Shown piece by piece: positions 9,974-20,241 of a DNA stretch of 64,000 bases. Origin of the DNA: Pseudoalteromonas viridis (GTDB taxonomy: Bacteria > Pseudomonadota > Gammaproteobacteria > Enterobacterales > Alteromonadaceae); NCBI RefSeq assembly GCF_017742995.1, contig NZ_CP072425.1, positions 2,728,001 to 2,792,000 of the forward strand. The letters are read 5' to 3'. The position numbers were made by a program, and so were the translations under genes. How positions within the stretch are numbered: the first letter of the stretch is position 1; each line of letters begins with the position of its first letter. The notes beneath the pieces were generated by a model. It was not told the origin of the DNA. It searched no databases and worked only from the letters and a program-made list of their open reading frames with translations.

Positions 9974-10531
9974 GTGATTGATGATATTAAAAAAGATGCG
10001 CAAGAGCGTATGACAAAAAGTGTAGCTGCGCTGGCAAGCCAGCTGTCTAAAATCCGTACTGGCCGTGCACACCCGGCATTACTTGACGGTATTTCAGTAT
10101 CTTACTACGGTGCTGACACGCCTCTGAACCAGGTTGCTAACGTGACGGTAGAAGATTCTCGTACTCTGGCTATCAGCGTATTCGACAAGTCTCTGGCACA
10201 AGCGGTAGAAAAGGCCATTATGGCATCTGACTTGGGTCTTAACCCTATGTCTGCTGGCACGGTTATCCGTGTACCTCTGCCTCCGCTGACGGAAGAGCGT
10301 CGTAAGGACCTGATCAAGATCGTACGTGGCGAAGTAGAAGGCGGCCGTGTTGCAGTTCGTAACATTCGTCGTGACGCCAACGGTGACGTGAAGTCATTGC
10401 TGAAGGATAAAGAGATTTCTGAAGACGAAGCACGCCAGGCAGAAGACGAGATCCAGAAGCTAACTGATAAGTTTATCAAAGAGATGGACACCCAGCTGAG
10501 CGCCAAAGAAGCAGAGCTGATGGAAATCTAA
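9974..10531 (+). CDS. frr: Ribosome recycling factor
   Basis: A 185-residue protein that, with EF-G, splits post-termination ribosomes. It opens with the family-typical [15 protein letters not shown] and shows [15 protein letters not shown] (about 27-41), then the hinge and the long C-terminal helix. The start codon is GTG at 9974, set by the conserved N-terminus. It is followed by a strong terminator, so uppS is likely to have its own promoter or depend on read-through. Confidence 0.97.
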   Translation: MIDDIKKDAQERMTKSVAALASQLSKIRTGRAHPALLDGISVSYYGADTPLNQVANVTVEDSRTLAISVFDKSLAQAVEKAIMASDLGLNPMSAGTVIRVPLPPLTEERRKDLIKIVRGEVEGGRVAVRNIRRDANGDVKSLLKDKEISEDEARQAEDEIQKLTDKFIKEMDTQLSAKEAELMEI

Positions 10532-10558
10532 GCAGCCACAAATTTATTAGGTTTGCAG

Positions 10559-10593
10559 CGCCGTCTAAGGTATACTAGACGGCGTTTTTTTTT
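10559..10593 (+). terminator. Intrinsic terminator after frr
   Basis: Stem CGCCGTCTA (10559-10567) / TAGACGGCG (10576-10584), 8-base loop, then nine T. Canonical intrinsic terminator located 28 bases after the frr stop codon. Confidence 0.88.
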
Positions 10594-10608
10594 ACTTAAA
10601 TAGGCATT

Positions 10609-11382
10609 ATGATTTTAACCGCTGACGCAATTTCACAGCAATCTCTGCCCAAACATGTCGCTATCATTATGGATGGAAATGGCCGCTGGGCCCAGGCGCG
10701 TAAGCGTCCCCGTGCATACGGACATAAAAAAGGGGTAGATTCAGTTCGCAATGCTGTGCAGTTTTGCTCTAAGCTAGGGATAGAGTCATTGACGTTGTTC
10801 GCTTTCAGTAGTGAAAACTGGCGTCGTCCTGAGGACGAAGTCAGCACTTTGATGGAATTATTCCTGTTTGTATTGAGTAAAGAAGTTAAGAAGCTCCATA
10901 AGAATAATGTGAAGCTGACAATCATTGGTGACATCTCGCGTTTTCCTGCCGGGTTGCAGCAAAAAGTTGCCGATGCAGAACAATTAACCGAGCACAACTC
11001 GGGGCTAAAGTTGAACATTGCGGCCAATTATGGCGGCCGCTGGGATATCATGCAGGCAGCCCAGTCATTGGCTGAGCAGGTTGCTGATGGCGCCATTGCG
11101 GCGAGCGACATTACTGAAGAAGCGATTTCATCGCAGCTCACCATGGCGGATCAGAGCCCGCTTGATCTATTGATCCGCACCGGTGGAGATTACCGCATCA
11201 GTAATTTCCTACTGTGGCAGGCAGCGTATGCTGAGCTCTACTTTACCGAAACATTATGGCCCGATTTTAATGAAGAAGCGTTTTCAGAGGCGCTGGCCTG
11301 TTATGTGTCCAGAGAACGACGTTTCGGTTGTACCGGCGAACAAATAAAACAATTACTCGCCGAGAGCAAAACAATAAGTTGA
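10609..11382 (+). CDS. uppS: Undecaprenyl diphosphate synthase (di-trans,poly-cis-type)
   Basis: A 257-residue cis-prenyltransferase that extends farnesyl diphosphate with eight isopentenyl units to make the C55 lipid carrier of cell-wall synthesis. The catalytic motif [13 protein letters not shown] carries D22; [15 protein letters not shown] (about 62-76) and the C-terminal [19 protein letters not shown] signature (about 188-206) are present. It begins right after the frr terminator and runs into cdsA. Confidence 0.96.
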   Translation: MILTADAISQQSLPKHVAIIMDGNGRWAQARKRPRAYGHKKGVDSVRNAVQFCSKLGIESLTLFAFSSENWRRPEDEVSTLMELFLFVLSKEVKKLHKNNVKLTIIGDISRFPAGLQQKVADAEQLTEHNSGLKLNIAANYGGRWDIMQAAQSLAEQVADGAIAASDITEEAISSQLTMADQSPLDLLIRTGGDYRISNFLLWQAAYAELYFTETLWPDFNEEAFSEALACYVSRERRFGCTGEQIKQLLAESKTIS

Positions 11383-11393
11383 AGGTATAAAGT

Positions 11394-12260
11394 TTGTTAA
11401 AACAACGTGTTATGACGTCGGTGGTGCTGGCGCCACTGGCTTTATTATTGGTGTTTTTTACACCGCTTAATTTATTTAGCGTGATCGCCGGCGCCATTAT
11501 CTTGATGGGCGCCTGGGAGTGGGCCGCATTTATTGGTCTGACTAACCGCGTGCACAAAGGCGTTTATGTTGCCATGATGGCCGCCGTTCTGGCTGGTCTG
11601 CACATGCACTGGCCGATCACTGAGCTGTGGCATCAGGGCCGTCTGGTCGCCGATGCAAATTATGTCTTTACGCTGGCCGCCGCCTGGTGGTTAGTTGCAA
11701 CCATCCTGGTTATGAATTATCCGCGTATGGCCAGAGCCTGGAATGAAGGCATGATTATGCGTACCATCGCCGGCTTTTTGACCTTAATTCCACTTTGGCT
11801 GGCACTCAATGTGCTGCGCAGTGCGGAGTATCATCAGGCGCAACAGTATGGCTCTGTGCTAATTATGGTGGTACTGGGCATTGTCTGGAGTGCAGACATC
11901 GGCGCCTACTTTGCCGGTAAAAATTTTGGCAAACACAAACTGATGCCCAATGTCAGCCCGAATAAAACCATTGAAGGCTTGCTGGGCGGTTTACTGACCT
12001 CTGTCGTGTTTGTCGTCATCTTCTGTTATTGCAGCGATGTAGAGCAACACCAGTGGCTCCTATATGCCGGGCTGACCGTTGTAATTGCTTTGTTTTCTGC
12101 GATTGGTGATCTGCTCGAGAGCATGTTTAAGCGTGAAGCCGGCTTAAAAGACTCCGGTAAATGCCTGCCAGGTCATGGTGGCATTCTCGACCGGATCGAC
12201 AGCTTAACGGCTGCCGCGCCGATTTTTGCTCTGCTGTATGCCTGGACGGTAACCTTATGA
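11394..12260 (+). CDS. cdsA: Phosphatidate cytidylyltransferase
   Basis: A 288-residue inner-membrane enzyme making CDP-diacylglycerol from phosphatidate and CTP. Seven or eight hydrophobic segments are visible. The family signature lies near residues 242-268, with [13 protein letters not shown] followed by [11 protein letters not shown]. The start is TTG at 11394, 11 bases after uppS, with GAAGG upstream. Its stop overlaps the ATG of ispC (ATGA), which suggests translational coupling. Confidence 0.94.
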   Translation: MLKQRVMTSVVLAPLALLLVFFTPLNLFSVIAGAIILMGAWEWAAFIGLTNRVHKGVYVAMMAAVLAGLHMHWPITELWHQGRLVADANYVFTLAAAWWLVATILVMNYPRMARAWNEGMIMRTIAGFLTLIPLWLALNVLRSAEYHQAQQYGSVLIMVVLGIVWSADIGAYFAGKNFGKHKLMPNVSPNKTIEGLLGGLLTSVVFVVIFCYCSDVEQHQWLLYAGLTVVIALFSAIGDLLESMFKREAGLKDSGKCLPGHGGILDRIDSLTAAAPIFALLYAWTVTL

Positions 12261-13443
12261 GTGGCAAACAGAACCTGGTTATTTTAGGGTCTACGGGCTC
12301 TATTGGCACATCAACGCTGGACGTCGTTGAGCGAAATCAAACGCGATATCAGGTTTTTGCGCTGGTTGCCGGGCGCAACGTTGCTCGGGTTGTTGAGCAG
12401 GCGCTAAAGCATCAGCCTCGTTATGTTGTTATGGGGTCCGAGCAGGCAGCCAAAGAAGTGGTTGCGGCTTTGAATACGTCGCAGATAGAGGTGCTCAGTG
12501 GCACCCAAGCTATGTGTGATATGGCGGCTCACCCTGACGTCGATATCGTGATGTCGGCCATCGTCGGTGCAGCTGGCTTGTTGCCAACATTGGCGGCGGT
12601 CGAGCAGGGTAAAAAAGTGCTGCTGGCCAATAAAGAGTCTCTGGTGATGTCTGGCCAATTATTTATGGACAAAGTAAAGCGCCATGGTGCCACTTTGCTG
12701 CCCATAGACAGCGAGCACAATGCCATCTTTCAGTGTTTGCCAGGCTCACTGCAAAACGGTGATAACACTGCCCTGGATGCACAAGGGATCCGCAAAATCC
12801 TGCTAACCGGCTCCGGTGGACCTTTTTAAAGCGCGACATTGATACGCTGGCAGATGTGACAGTCGCAGAAGCGGTCGCACACCCCAACTGGTCGATGGGC
12901 CAGAAGATTTCGGTGGATTCTGCCACCATGATGAACAAAGGGCTGGAATTTGTCGAAGCTAAGTGGTTGTTTCATTGCCAGGCCGACGACATAGAAGTGG
13001 TGATCCACCCGCAAAGCATGATCCACTCGATGGTACAGTACATCGATGGCTCGGTGATAGCGCAAATGGGGCAGCCTGATATGCGTACACCGATTGCCTA
13101 TGGTTTGGCTTACCCTGAGCGTATTGAGGCGGGCGTCAGGCCGCTCGATTTTGCCGATATCGTCGACTTCACTTTTACTAAGCCCGATTTCAACCGTTAT
13201 CCCAACTTAAAGCTGGCAATCGATGCCTGCCGTAGTGGTCAATCTGCAACAACAGCATTAAACGCGGCAAATGAAATTGCTGTTGCGGCCTTTTTAAGCG
13301 AGCAAATTGGTTTTTGCGATATTTATCGCATTAACGCCGAAGTGCTTGAACGTTGCCACCTGGAGCCTTTACACTCTGTGGACGCGATAATGGCACAGGA
13401 TGCGCAAGCCCGCAGACTGGCCAGGGAACTGATCACTAAGTAG
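12257..13443 (+). CDS. ispC: 1-deoxy-D-xylulose 5-phosphate reductoisomerase, with a frameshift
   Basis: Also called dxr; it makes MEP from DXP with NADPH in isoprenoid synthesis and is normally essential in Gammaproteobacteria. The first 190 residues, from the ATG at 12257 that overlaps cdsA, carry the NADPH motif GSTGSIG (11-17) and the substrate segment LLTGSGGPF. Here the frame hits TAA at 12827. The rest ([13 protein letters not shown], then [21 protein letters not shown] and onwards) continues in the -1 frame from 12826 to the stop at 13441. One extra T in the run at 12823-12827 would restore a normal protein of about 396 residues. All other family motifs are intact, which favours a sequencing indel or ribosomal slippage over a dead gene. 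Confidence 0.9.
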
Positions 13444-13451
13444 GAGTCATT

Positions 13452-14804
13452 ATGTTGGAATTTTTCTGGAACCTGGGTTCTTTCATCGTCGCGCTGGGGA
13501 TCTTGGTGGCCGTACATGAATATGGCCATTTTTGGGTTGCCAGAAAAGCCGGCGTGAAAGTGCTGCGTTTTTCCATTGGCTTTGGCAAGCCCCTGTTCCG
13601 CTGGTACGACAAGCTGGGCACTGAATATGTCATTGCCGCCATTCCACTCGGTGGATACGTTCGCATGTTGGATGAACGTGTCGACGACGTGCCCGCTTCA
13701 GAGCAACACCTTTCGTTTAACAACAAGCCTGTACTGTCCAGAATCGCCATTGCCGCAGCTGGACCCCTTGCCAACTTCTTGTTCGCGATTTTGGTGCTCG
13801 CGGTGATGTACATGGTCGGGGTGCAAAATGCCAAGCCGATCGTTGGCGGTGTGGCCGAAAACAGCATCGCCGCTCAGGCTCAGGTGCAACCGGGCGATCA
13901 CATTCTCAGTGTTGATGAGCAGCTTGTTCAGTCCTGGCAGGAGGTTACCTTTGCACTGATGAGCGGCCTGGGCGAATCTGAAATCATACTCAAAGTACAA
14001 GACAGCAAAGGGCAACTGGCACTACGTCAGCTCGACACTCGACAGTGGCGACTGGATGAACAGGACGTACCACCGTTAACCTCGGTTGGCGTTCAACCCT
14101 ACCGCCCCGACCTTAAGCTGGAAATTGCGCAGGTAGCTAAAGGCTCTGCCGCTGAGGAAGCTGGATTAGCCAACGGCGATAAGCTGCTGCGCTATAACAA
14201 TGAAGCACTGCATTCCTGGGAGCAATTTGTTCAGCTGGTGCAAACTTCGGCGCAACAGCGCAGTCATTTGGTGGTGCAAAGGGCGGGCGAAGAGGTTGAT
14301 CTTTACCCGACGCCTCAGGGCCGTGAAGATAATAGCGGTATCCTCATCGGCTATCTGGGCGTGGTGCCGGTGCTTGAGCCCTGGCCAGAAGGGTATATTG
14401 AAACTAGACAATACGGGGTGTTCGATAGTATCGTGCTGGGCGTTAAAAAGACCTACGACTTAACGGCGCTCAGTTTTGAGATGATTGGTAATTTATTGAC
14501 CGGCCAGGTATCGGTTAAAAATCTCAGCGGACCGGTTGGTATTGCCGTTGGGGCCGGAAATAGTGTCAGTTATGGGTTTGTCGCATTTTTAGGCTTTTTG
14601 GCTTTAATCAGCGTCAACCTGGGGGTTTTTAACCTTTTACCCCTGCCGGTCTTAGATGGCGGGCACTTAATGTATTACTTTATTGAACTTATTCGCAAAA
14701 AACCGGTCTCTGAAAAGACACAAGAGTTAGGCTACAAGGTGGGTGCAGTTGTGCTCCTGGCGCTAACTTGTTTTGCACTACTTAACGATGTATCGAGGCT
14801 TTAG
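13452..14804 (+). CDS. rseP: RIP zinc metalloprotease RseP
   Basis: A 450-residue site-2 protease of the inner membrane that cleaves RseA inside the membrane during the sigma-E envelope stress response and also clears signal-peptide remnants. HEYGH (residues 22-26) lies in the first membrane segment; two PDZ domains fill residues about 115-310; the second zinc motif, LPLPVLDGGH, lies near residue 400 before the last membrane helices. Its place between ispC and bamA is the standard gammaproteobacterial order. Confidence 0.96.
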   Translation: MLEFFWNLGSFIVALGILVAVHEYGHFWVARKAGVKVLRFSIGFGKPLFRWYDKLGTEYVIAAIPLGGYVRMLDERVDDVPASEQHLSFNNKPVLSRIAIAAAGPLANFLFAILVLAVMYMVGVQNAKPIVGGVAENSIAAQAQVQPGDHILSVDEQLVQSWQEVTFALMSGLGESEIILKVQDSKGQLALRQLDTRQWRLDEQDVPPLTSVGVQPYRPDLKLEIAQVAKGSAAEEAGLANGDKLLRYNNEALHSWEQFVQLVQTSAQQRSHLVVQRAGEEVDLYPTPQGREDNSGILIGYLGVVPVLEPWPEGYIETRQYGVFDSIVLGVKKTYDLTALSFEMIGNLLTGQVSVKNLSGPVGIAVGAGNSVSYGFVAFLGFLALISVNLGVFNLLPLPVLDGGHLMYYFIELIRKKPVSEKTQELGYKVGAVVLLALTCFALLNDVSRL

Positions 14805-14871
14805 GCCGCAAGGTGCGATAGCAATTGAGGCGCACTGTTCGCCGTAAGCTGTAAAGGATAAAGATAATAAA

Positions 14872-17343
14872 ATGCCTATAAAAAAACATTTAGCTGTAAC
14901 GAGTTTACTGGGCGCGAGCTTTGCTGCTCTGGGGCAAAACTCCTTTATCGTAGAAGATTTGAAAGTTGAAGGCCTGCAGCGTGTTGCGCTGGGCGCGGCG
15001 TTAACACACATTCCTATTAACGTGGGTGATCAAGTTGATGACTACACAGTGTCAAAGACAATCAAGGCGCTGTTTGCGTCTGGTCACTTCGACGATATCT
15101 CAGCATACCGTGATGGCAATCAGGTAATTTTCAAAGTTAAAGAGCGTCCGACCATTGCCTCAATCGAATTTGATGGTAACAAAGACATCAAAGATGAACA
15201 GTTGCAGGAAAGCTTAGATCAGCAAAATATCCGTGCCGGTGAAACCCTCGACAGAACGGTCATCGACAGCGTCGAAAAAGGCCTGATCGAGTTCTTCCAT
15301 AGTATCGGTAAATACAATGCCAAAATTGAGATGAGCATTGTTGAGTTACCTCGCAACCGGGTTCGTTTAAAGCTGGACTTCAAAGAGGGCGATGCGGCAT
15401 CGGTCAGGCAGATCAACCTGGTTGGTAACGAGCTATTCTCTGATGAAGAACTCTTGAAGCTGGTTGAGTCGCAACAAGATTTGCCCTGGTGGAAGTTCCT
15501 GTCGAGCGACCGATACCAGAAGCAAACCATTGAAGGCGATCTGGAAAAGATCCGCAGTTATTATCTTGACCGCGGCTACCTGCGTTTCAACATAGATTCA
15601 ACTCAGGTATCCGTGAGCCCGGAGCGAGAGTCTGTTTATGTTACTGCCAACCTCACTGAAGGCGAGCAGTATATGGTTAAAGACTTCGAGTTCATTGGCG
15701 ATCTGCTTGGCCGTGAAGACTTGATCCGCAGTGTTGTACCACTGAAAAGCGGCGAACTGTACAACGGCTCAATCGTAACGGCCACCGAAGAATTCATCAA
15801 AAGCTACCTGGCACGCTTTGGTTATGCCAATGCTGAGGTACGCACCGTTCCGGATATTGATGACGAAAACAAAGAAGTAAAACTTACCCTGGCGGTTGAC
15901 CCGGGCAAGCGTGTTTACGTACGCCGCATTGCGGTAAATGGTAACCAGGTCACTGCCGACCACGTGGTGCGTCGTGAAATGACGCAGCTTGAAGGCGCCT
16001 GGTTGTCTAATCAGAGTCTTGAACGCTCAAAATTGCAGATCCAGCGACTGCCGTATATGGAAAGTGTAGATTTTGAAGTGAAACCTATTCCAGGTGTTGA
16101 TGACCAGGTGGATGTTGACTTCAAAGTAAAAGAGCAGCCCGCGGGGAGCTTCCAGGCCGGTGTGGCCTATGGCTCATACGGCGGCTTGCAATTTAACGTT
16201 GGGGTCAGTGAGTCTAACTTCCTGGGTACCGGTAATCAGCTGGCGTTTAACATTAATACGGGCCGCGGCTCGAAGCGCTACACAGTATCTTATACTAACC
16301 CTTACTTCACACCGGATGGTGTGTCGCAAGGTAGTAGCATCTTCTACAGCGACTTTGACGGTAGCAAGCTGGGCCTGATCGATTACGACCAGACCAACTA
16401 TGGTATTGGCACCAATTTCGGTTTCCCAATTGATGCGGTGAATCGGATTAACTTTGGTGTACGCTGGATTGAAGAAGAACTGGATCGTATCCCGGATTAC
16501 GAGCAATCTCGGGTGATGCGTTTGGCCTTTACCGATCCGGAAAACCCGGATGCGGGATTCGACTTTACCAAGTACGAGCTGAGCGTGGGCTGGTCACGGA
16601 TCACAGTTAACCGTGGTATGTTCCCGACAGACGGCTCTCGACAGAGCGCCACTTTCAGGGTGACAACGCCTAACTCGGATCTGAACTTCTTCAAAGTAAA
16701 CTATGATTCACGCTTCTACTGGCCTGTCAGTAACGATCATCGCTGGGTATTCTCTGCCCGTGCGGGACTTGCTTATGGTAATGGTTACGGCGAAATCAAC
16801 GGCTTTGAACAAACCTTGCCATTCCAGGAATTCTATCGCATTACCGAAATGGAATTGCGTGGCTTTGACCGTAATACCATTTTGCCGCGAGCATTGCAGC
16901 GTTCACCTTCCTCACTTGGTGGCACACCGTTACCTGATGGTACCGTGCCTGGCTCAATTGGTGGCGATCCGCAGTTTGATAACCTGATCCAGGGCGGTCG
17001 TATCGGTGGTAACGCAAAAGCGCTGGCCGGTATTGAGATGATTGTACCTACGCCATTCATGGATGAGGAAAATACCAGTTCAGTACGTACCAGCTTCTTC
17101 GTTGATGCTGCGAACGTCTGGGATACCGAGTTCGATGCTGATCGTTATACGAACTTGTCACCAGATGTATATAAAACATTGTCAGACTACTCAGATCCAA
17201 GTCGATTCAGAGTGTCTACAGGCTTATCTGTACAGTGGATCTCGCCAATGGGACCTATGTTGATCAGCTTTGCCTACCCACTGAAAAAAGAAGAAGATGA
17301 TGAAACTGACTTCATCAGCTTTAACATAAGTAATACTTTCTAA
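14872..17343 (+). CDS. bamA: Outer membrane protein assembly factor BamA
   Basis: An 823-residue Omp85 protein, the core of the BAM complex that folds beta-barrel proteins into the outer membrane. An N-terminal signal peptide (about residues 1-21, ending FAALG) precedes five POTRA domains (about 24-420), the first starting FIVEDLKVEGLQRV. The C-terminal 16-strand barrel starts near residue 425 (SFQAGVAYGSYGG) and ends with the aromatic-terminated strand ISFNISNTF. The conserved lid-loop motif is seen as ELRGFDRN. Length is normal. Confidence 0.97.
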   Translation: MPIKKHLAVTSLLGASFAALGQNSFIVEDLKVEGLQRVALGAALTHIPINVGDQVDDYTVSKTIKALFASGHFDDISAYRDGNQVIFKVKERPTIASIEFDGNKDIKDEQLQESLDQQNIRAGETLDRTVIDSVEKGLIEFFHSIGKYNAKIEMSIVELPRNRVRLKLDFKEGDAASVRQINLVGNELFSDEELLKLVESQQDLPWWKFLSSDRYQKQTIEGDLEKIRSYYLDRGYLRFNIDSTQVSVSPERESVYVTANLTEGEQYMVKDFEFIGDLLGREDLIRSVVPLKSGELYNGSIVTATEEFIKSYLARFGYANAEVRTVPDIDDENKEVKLTLAVDPGKRVYVRRIAVNGNQVTADHVVRREMTQLEGAWLSNQSLERSKLQIQRLPYMESVDFEVKPIPGVDDQVDVDFKVKEQPAGSFQAGVAYGSYGGLQFNVGVSESNFLGTGNQLAFNINTGRGSKRYTVSYTNPYFTPDGVSQGSSIFYSDFDGSKLGLIDYDQTNYGIGTNFGFPIDAVNRINFGVRWIEEELDRIPDYEQSRVMRLAFTDPENPDAGFDFTKYELSVGWSRITVNRGMFPTDGSRQSATFRVTTPNSDLNFFKVNYDSRFYWPVSNDHRWVFSARAGLAYGNGYGEINGFEQTLPFQEFYRITEMELRGFDRNTILPRALQRSPSSLGGTPLPDGTVPGSIGGDPQFDNLIQGGRIGGNAKALAGIEMIVPTPFMDEENTSSVRTSFFVDAANVWDTEFDADRYTNLSPDVYKTLSDYSDPSRFRVSTGLSVQWISPMGPMLISFAYPLKKEEDDETDFISFNISNTF

Positions 17344-17353
17344 GGAGCTAATT

Positions 17354-17872
17354 GTGAAAAAACTATTCAAAACTTCGGCCATGGCGCTGATGGCAACACT
17401 CATGATGGGGGCTTCTGCGTCTGCTTTTGCACACAAAGTTGGTCTGATCGACATGCAAAGCATTTACTCACAGCTGCCGCAAATGGCTAAAATTGAGCAA
17501 ACGTTAAAGTCTGAGTTCGCAGAGCGTCGTCAAGAATTAGAAAAACTACAAGGTGACATTCGTTTCGAAGCTGAAAAGTTCAAGCGTGAAAGCGCAACCA
17601 TGAGCGAAGATCAACAAGCGGCGCTGCGTAAGAAAATCCAGGGCATGCAGCAAGAGCTGGCTGAAAAGGGTCGTCCTTTAGAGCAAGAAATCAAGACACG
17701 TCAAAATCAGGAACTGGCAAAAGTACAGAAACTGATCGTTGATGCCATTGAAGAAGTTGCCAAAAAAGGAAAATACGACGAAGTTCGTGTAAAAGATACG
17801 ACAATTTACTTCAACCCTGATAAAGTTTCTGACCTGTCTGATAAAATTGTTGAAGTAGTCAGTAAAAAGTAA
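17354..17872 (+). CDS. skp: Periplasmic chaperone Skp (OmpH)
   Basis: A 172-residue periplasmic chaperone that holds unfolded outer-membrane proteins for BamA. The signal peptide (about 1-26, ending ASAFA) precedes HKVGLIDMQSIYSQLPQ; residues about 45-130 are a charged heptad-rich coiled coil that forms the tentacles of the trimer. GTG at 17354 follows AAGGAG, which fixes the start. It lies 10 bases after bamA and its stop shares a base with the lpxD start. Confidence 0.94.
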   Translation: MKKLFKTSAMALMATLMMGASASAFAHKVGLIDMQSIYSQLPQMAKIEQTLKSEFAERRQELEKLQGDIRFEAEKFKRESATMSEDQQAALRKKIQGMQQELAEKGRPLEQEIKTRQNQELAKVQKLIVDAIEEVAKKGKYDEVRVKDTTIYFNPDKVSDLSDKIVEVVSKK

Positions 17873-18912
17873 TGACCAAACACTACACTTTGTCGCAGTT
17901 GGCTGACGCTGTGGGCGCCGATTTACAAGGCGATCCGGCTCAGCCAATTGAGAAAATTGCCACCTTGCTTAATGCAGGTAGCCAGGACATCGCGTTCCTG
18001 GCAAACAAAAAATACCGCAGCCAGCTTGCCTCTACGCAAGCAGGGGCCGTCATACTGGCGCCCTCTGAGGCTGAACACTTCCCCGGTAACAAGTTAGTCT
18101 GTGACAACCCTTATGTCGCGTATGCCAAACTTGCGCAATACATGGATACCACCCCAGATTCTGCGCAGGGAATTCATGAGCGTGCTTCAGTTCATGAATC
18201 TGTGATAATAGGGAAAAATGTCAGCATTGGTGCGAACGCCGTAATAGAAGCAGGCGTTGAACTGGGTGACGATGTACAGATAGGCCCAGGTTGTTTTGTT
18301 GGTAAACATACCCGTATTGGTGCAAAAACTAAGCTCTGGGCCAACGTGACGATTTACCATGAAGTGGTTATTGGCGAGTCATGTTTATTTCAATCCGGCG
18401 CTGTGATCGGTAGCGATGGCTTTGGCTATGCAAACGAAGGTGGAGAATGGGTTAAAATTCCTCAGCTTGGCAGCGTCATTATTGGTAACCGCGTAGAAGT
18501 CGGGGCAAGCACCACGATAGATCGTGGTGCGCTGGATGACACGGTGATCCACGACAATGTGATTTTGGATAACCAAATTCAAATCGCACACAATGTTGAG
18601 ATTGGTTACGGTACCGCCATTGCGGGGTGTAGCGTGATGGCCGGTAGCGTGAAAATTGGCAAACATTGCCAAATTGGCGGTATGGTAGCTGTCAACGGAC
18701 ACAATGAAGTGTGTGACGGAGTCGTCATTACAGGCATGAGCATGGTAACCAAGGGGATCTCCGAGCCGGGGATTTACTCATCAGGTATGCCACACACCAC
18801 AAACAAAGAGTGGCGTAAAAATATTGCTCACCTGCGTAACCTTTCGGATTTTAAGGCGCGATTAAAAGCGCTGGAAAGCCTCACTGAACAGCTTAAACAT
18901 ACTGATAACTAA
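17872..18912 (+). CDS. lpxD: UDP-3-O-(3-hydroxyacyl)glucosamine N-acyltransferase
   Basis: A 346-residue cytoplasmic enzyme adding the N-linked hydroxyacyl chain in lipid A synthesis. The N-terminal uridine-binding domain (residues 1-100) is followed by a long run of hexapeptide repeats (residues about 105-310; e.g. [20 protein letters not shown]) with the catalytic-histidine region around [11 protein letters not shown] (near residue 240). The start codon overlaps the skp stop (TAATG). It belongs to the bamA-skp-lpxD-fabZ-lpxA envelope operon. Confidence 0.97.
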   Translation: MTKHYTLSQLADAVGADLQGDPAQPIEKIATLLNAGSQDIAFLANKKYRSQLASTQAGAVILAPSEAEHFPGNKLVCDNPYVAYAKLAQYMDTTPDSAQGIHERASVHESVIIGKNVSIGANAVIEAGVELGDDVQIGPGCFVGKHTRIGAKTKLWANVTIYHEVVIGESCLFQSGAVIGSDGFGYANEGGEWVKIPQLGSVIIGNRVEVGASTTIDRGALDDTVIHDNVILDNQIQIAHNVEIGYGTAIAGCSVMAGSVKIGKHCQIGGMVAVNGHNEVCDGVVITGMSMVTKGISEPGIYSSGMPHTTNKEWRKNIAHLRNLSDFKARLKALESLTEQLKHTDN

Positions 18913-18923
18913 AGGATGTTATT

Positions 18924-19376
18924 TTGGCCAACGAATTAAATAGCTTCGATATTCAAGAAATCCTCAAGCTACTGCCTCATCGTTACCCGATGCTGCTGGT
19001 AGACAAGGTCATTGATTACAAGCCTGGCGAATACTTACATGCAGTCAAAAATGTGACTGCCAACGAGCCTATTTTTACAGGCCACTTTCCTGAACAGCCT
19101 ATTTTCCCAGGCGTGATGATTTTAGAAGCCATGGCTCAGGCGACTGGCCTGCTTGGCTTTAAGACCGTCGAGAATCGCGGTGATAATGAACTATACTTGT
19201 TTGCAGCGATAGATAATGCGCGCTTCAAGCAGCCGGTCGTGCCGGGCGATACTATGCATTTGCATGTTGAATTTGTGAAAGAGCGCCGCAATATTTGGAA
19301 GTTTTCTGGTGTTGCAAAGGTCGACGGCAAGGTCGTATGTAGCGCTGAACTAATGTGTGCAAGAAGAGAGTTTTAA
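18924..19376 (+). CDS. fabZ: (3R)-hydroxymyristoyl-[ACP] dehydratase
   Basis: A 150-residue hot-dog-fold dehydratase of type II fatty acid synthesis. Catalytic residues H54 ([14 protein letters not shown]) and E68 ([11 protein letters not shown]) are in place, and the N-terminus [16 protein letters not shown] is typical. The start codon is TTG at 18924 after AAAGGATG. Its position between lpxD and lpxA links the supply of hydroxyacyl chains between phospholipid and lipid A. Confidence 0.97.
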   Translation: MANELNSFDIQEILKLLPHRYPMLLVDKVIDYKPGEYLHAVKNVTANEPIFTGHFPEQPIFPGVMILEAMAQATGLLGFKTVENRGDNELYLFAAIDNARFKQPVVPGDTMHLHVEFVKERRNIWKFSGVAKVDGKVVCSAELMCARREF

Positions 19377-19378
19377 GC

Positions 19379-20149
19379 GTGATCCATCCTACTGCAATTA
19401 TTGAGTCAGGTGCTCAACTGGGCGACAATGTATCGGTTGGTCCCTATAGCTACATCGGCAATGATGTTGTTATCGGAGACAACTGTAAAATAGAATCTCA
19501 CGTCGTGATCAAAGGACCCAGCGTGATAGGTTCTGGTAACCATATTTTCCAGTTCGCATCAGTCGGCGAAGCCTGCCAAGATAAAAAGTACAAGGATGAA
19601 CCAACTAAGCTGGTGATAGGTGACAACAATATTATCCGTGAATGCGCCACGATTCATCGCGGTACCATTCAGGATAAAGGCATCACTCAGATAGGCAGCA
19701 ATAACCTGTTTATGGCGTACACCCATGTGGCACACGACGTTGTCATTGGCAACAACGTGATTTTCGCTAACAATGCGAGTGTCGCAGGGCATGTGCATGT
19801 CGGTGACTTTGTGATCTTGGCCGGTAATTCAGGTGTCCACCAGTTCTGTAAAATTGGCGCACATGCCTTTGTTGGTATGTACAGCGGAGTGAATCAGGAC
19901 GTACCGCCATTTGTAACGACCACAGGCACACCAGCGCGACCCGCAGCGATAAACACAGAAGGGTTAAAGCGCCGTGGCTTTGAGTCGGATGAAATCATGG
20001 CCATTCGTCGTGCTTACAAGACTTTGTTCCGTAAAGGTCTTAAGCTTGATGAAGCGCTGGAAGTCATGCGTGAGGATGCCGCAAAGTTTGCCGGTGTCCA
20101 GCAGATGATTGACTTTATTGCGACCTCAGAAAGAGGACTGGTACGTTAA
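19379..20149 (+). CDS. lpxA: UDP-N-acetylglucosamine acyltransferase
   Basis: A 256-residue left-handed beta-helix enzyme, first step of lipid A synthesis. The start is GTG at 19379, two bases after the fabZ stop, set by the family's N-terminus IHPTAIIESGA. Hexapeptide repeats cover residues about 2-185; the catalytic histidine is in the segment YTHVAHDVVIGNN (about 120-132); the C-terminal helical domain starts at RRGFESDEI. Length is close to the usual 262. Confidence 0.97.
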   Translation: MIHPTAIIESGAQLGDNVSVGPYSYIGNDVVIGDNCKIESHVVIKGPSVIGSGNHIFQFASVGEACQDKKYKDEPTKLVIGDNNIIRECATIHRGTIQDKGITQIGSNNLFMAYTHVAHDVVIGNNVIFANNASVAGHVHVGDFVILAGNSGVHQFCKIGAHAFVGMYSGVNQDVPPFVTTTGTPARPAAINTEGLKRRGFESDEIMAIRRAYKTLFRKGLKLDEALEVMREDAAKFAGVQQMIDFIATSERGLVR

Positions 20150-20203
20150 ATTTAGATAACAACCGATAACCTTTCTACATCGCATATCTGTATCTGATAT
20201 ACT

Positions 20204-20233
20204 AACGCCATACAGCCTGTATGGCGTTTTTTT
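20204..20233 (+). terminator. Hairpin terminator between lpxA and lpxB
   Basis: An 11-bp stem (AACGCCATACA at 20204-20214, TGTATGGCGTT at 20218-20228) with a 3-base loop, followed by a run of T to 20233. It ends only eight bases before the lpxB start, so lpxB must be reached by read-through or by a promoter overlapping this hairpin; TATCTGATATACTAA just upstream is -10-like. Confidence 0.75.
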
Positions 20234-20241
20234 ATTCTAAA

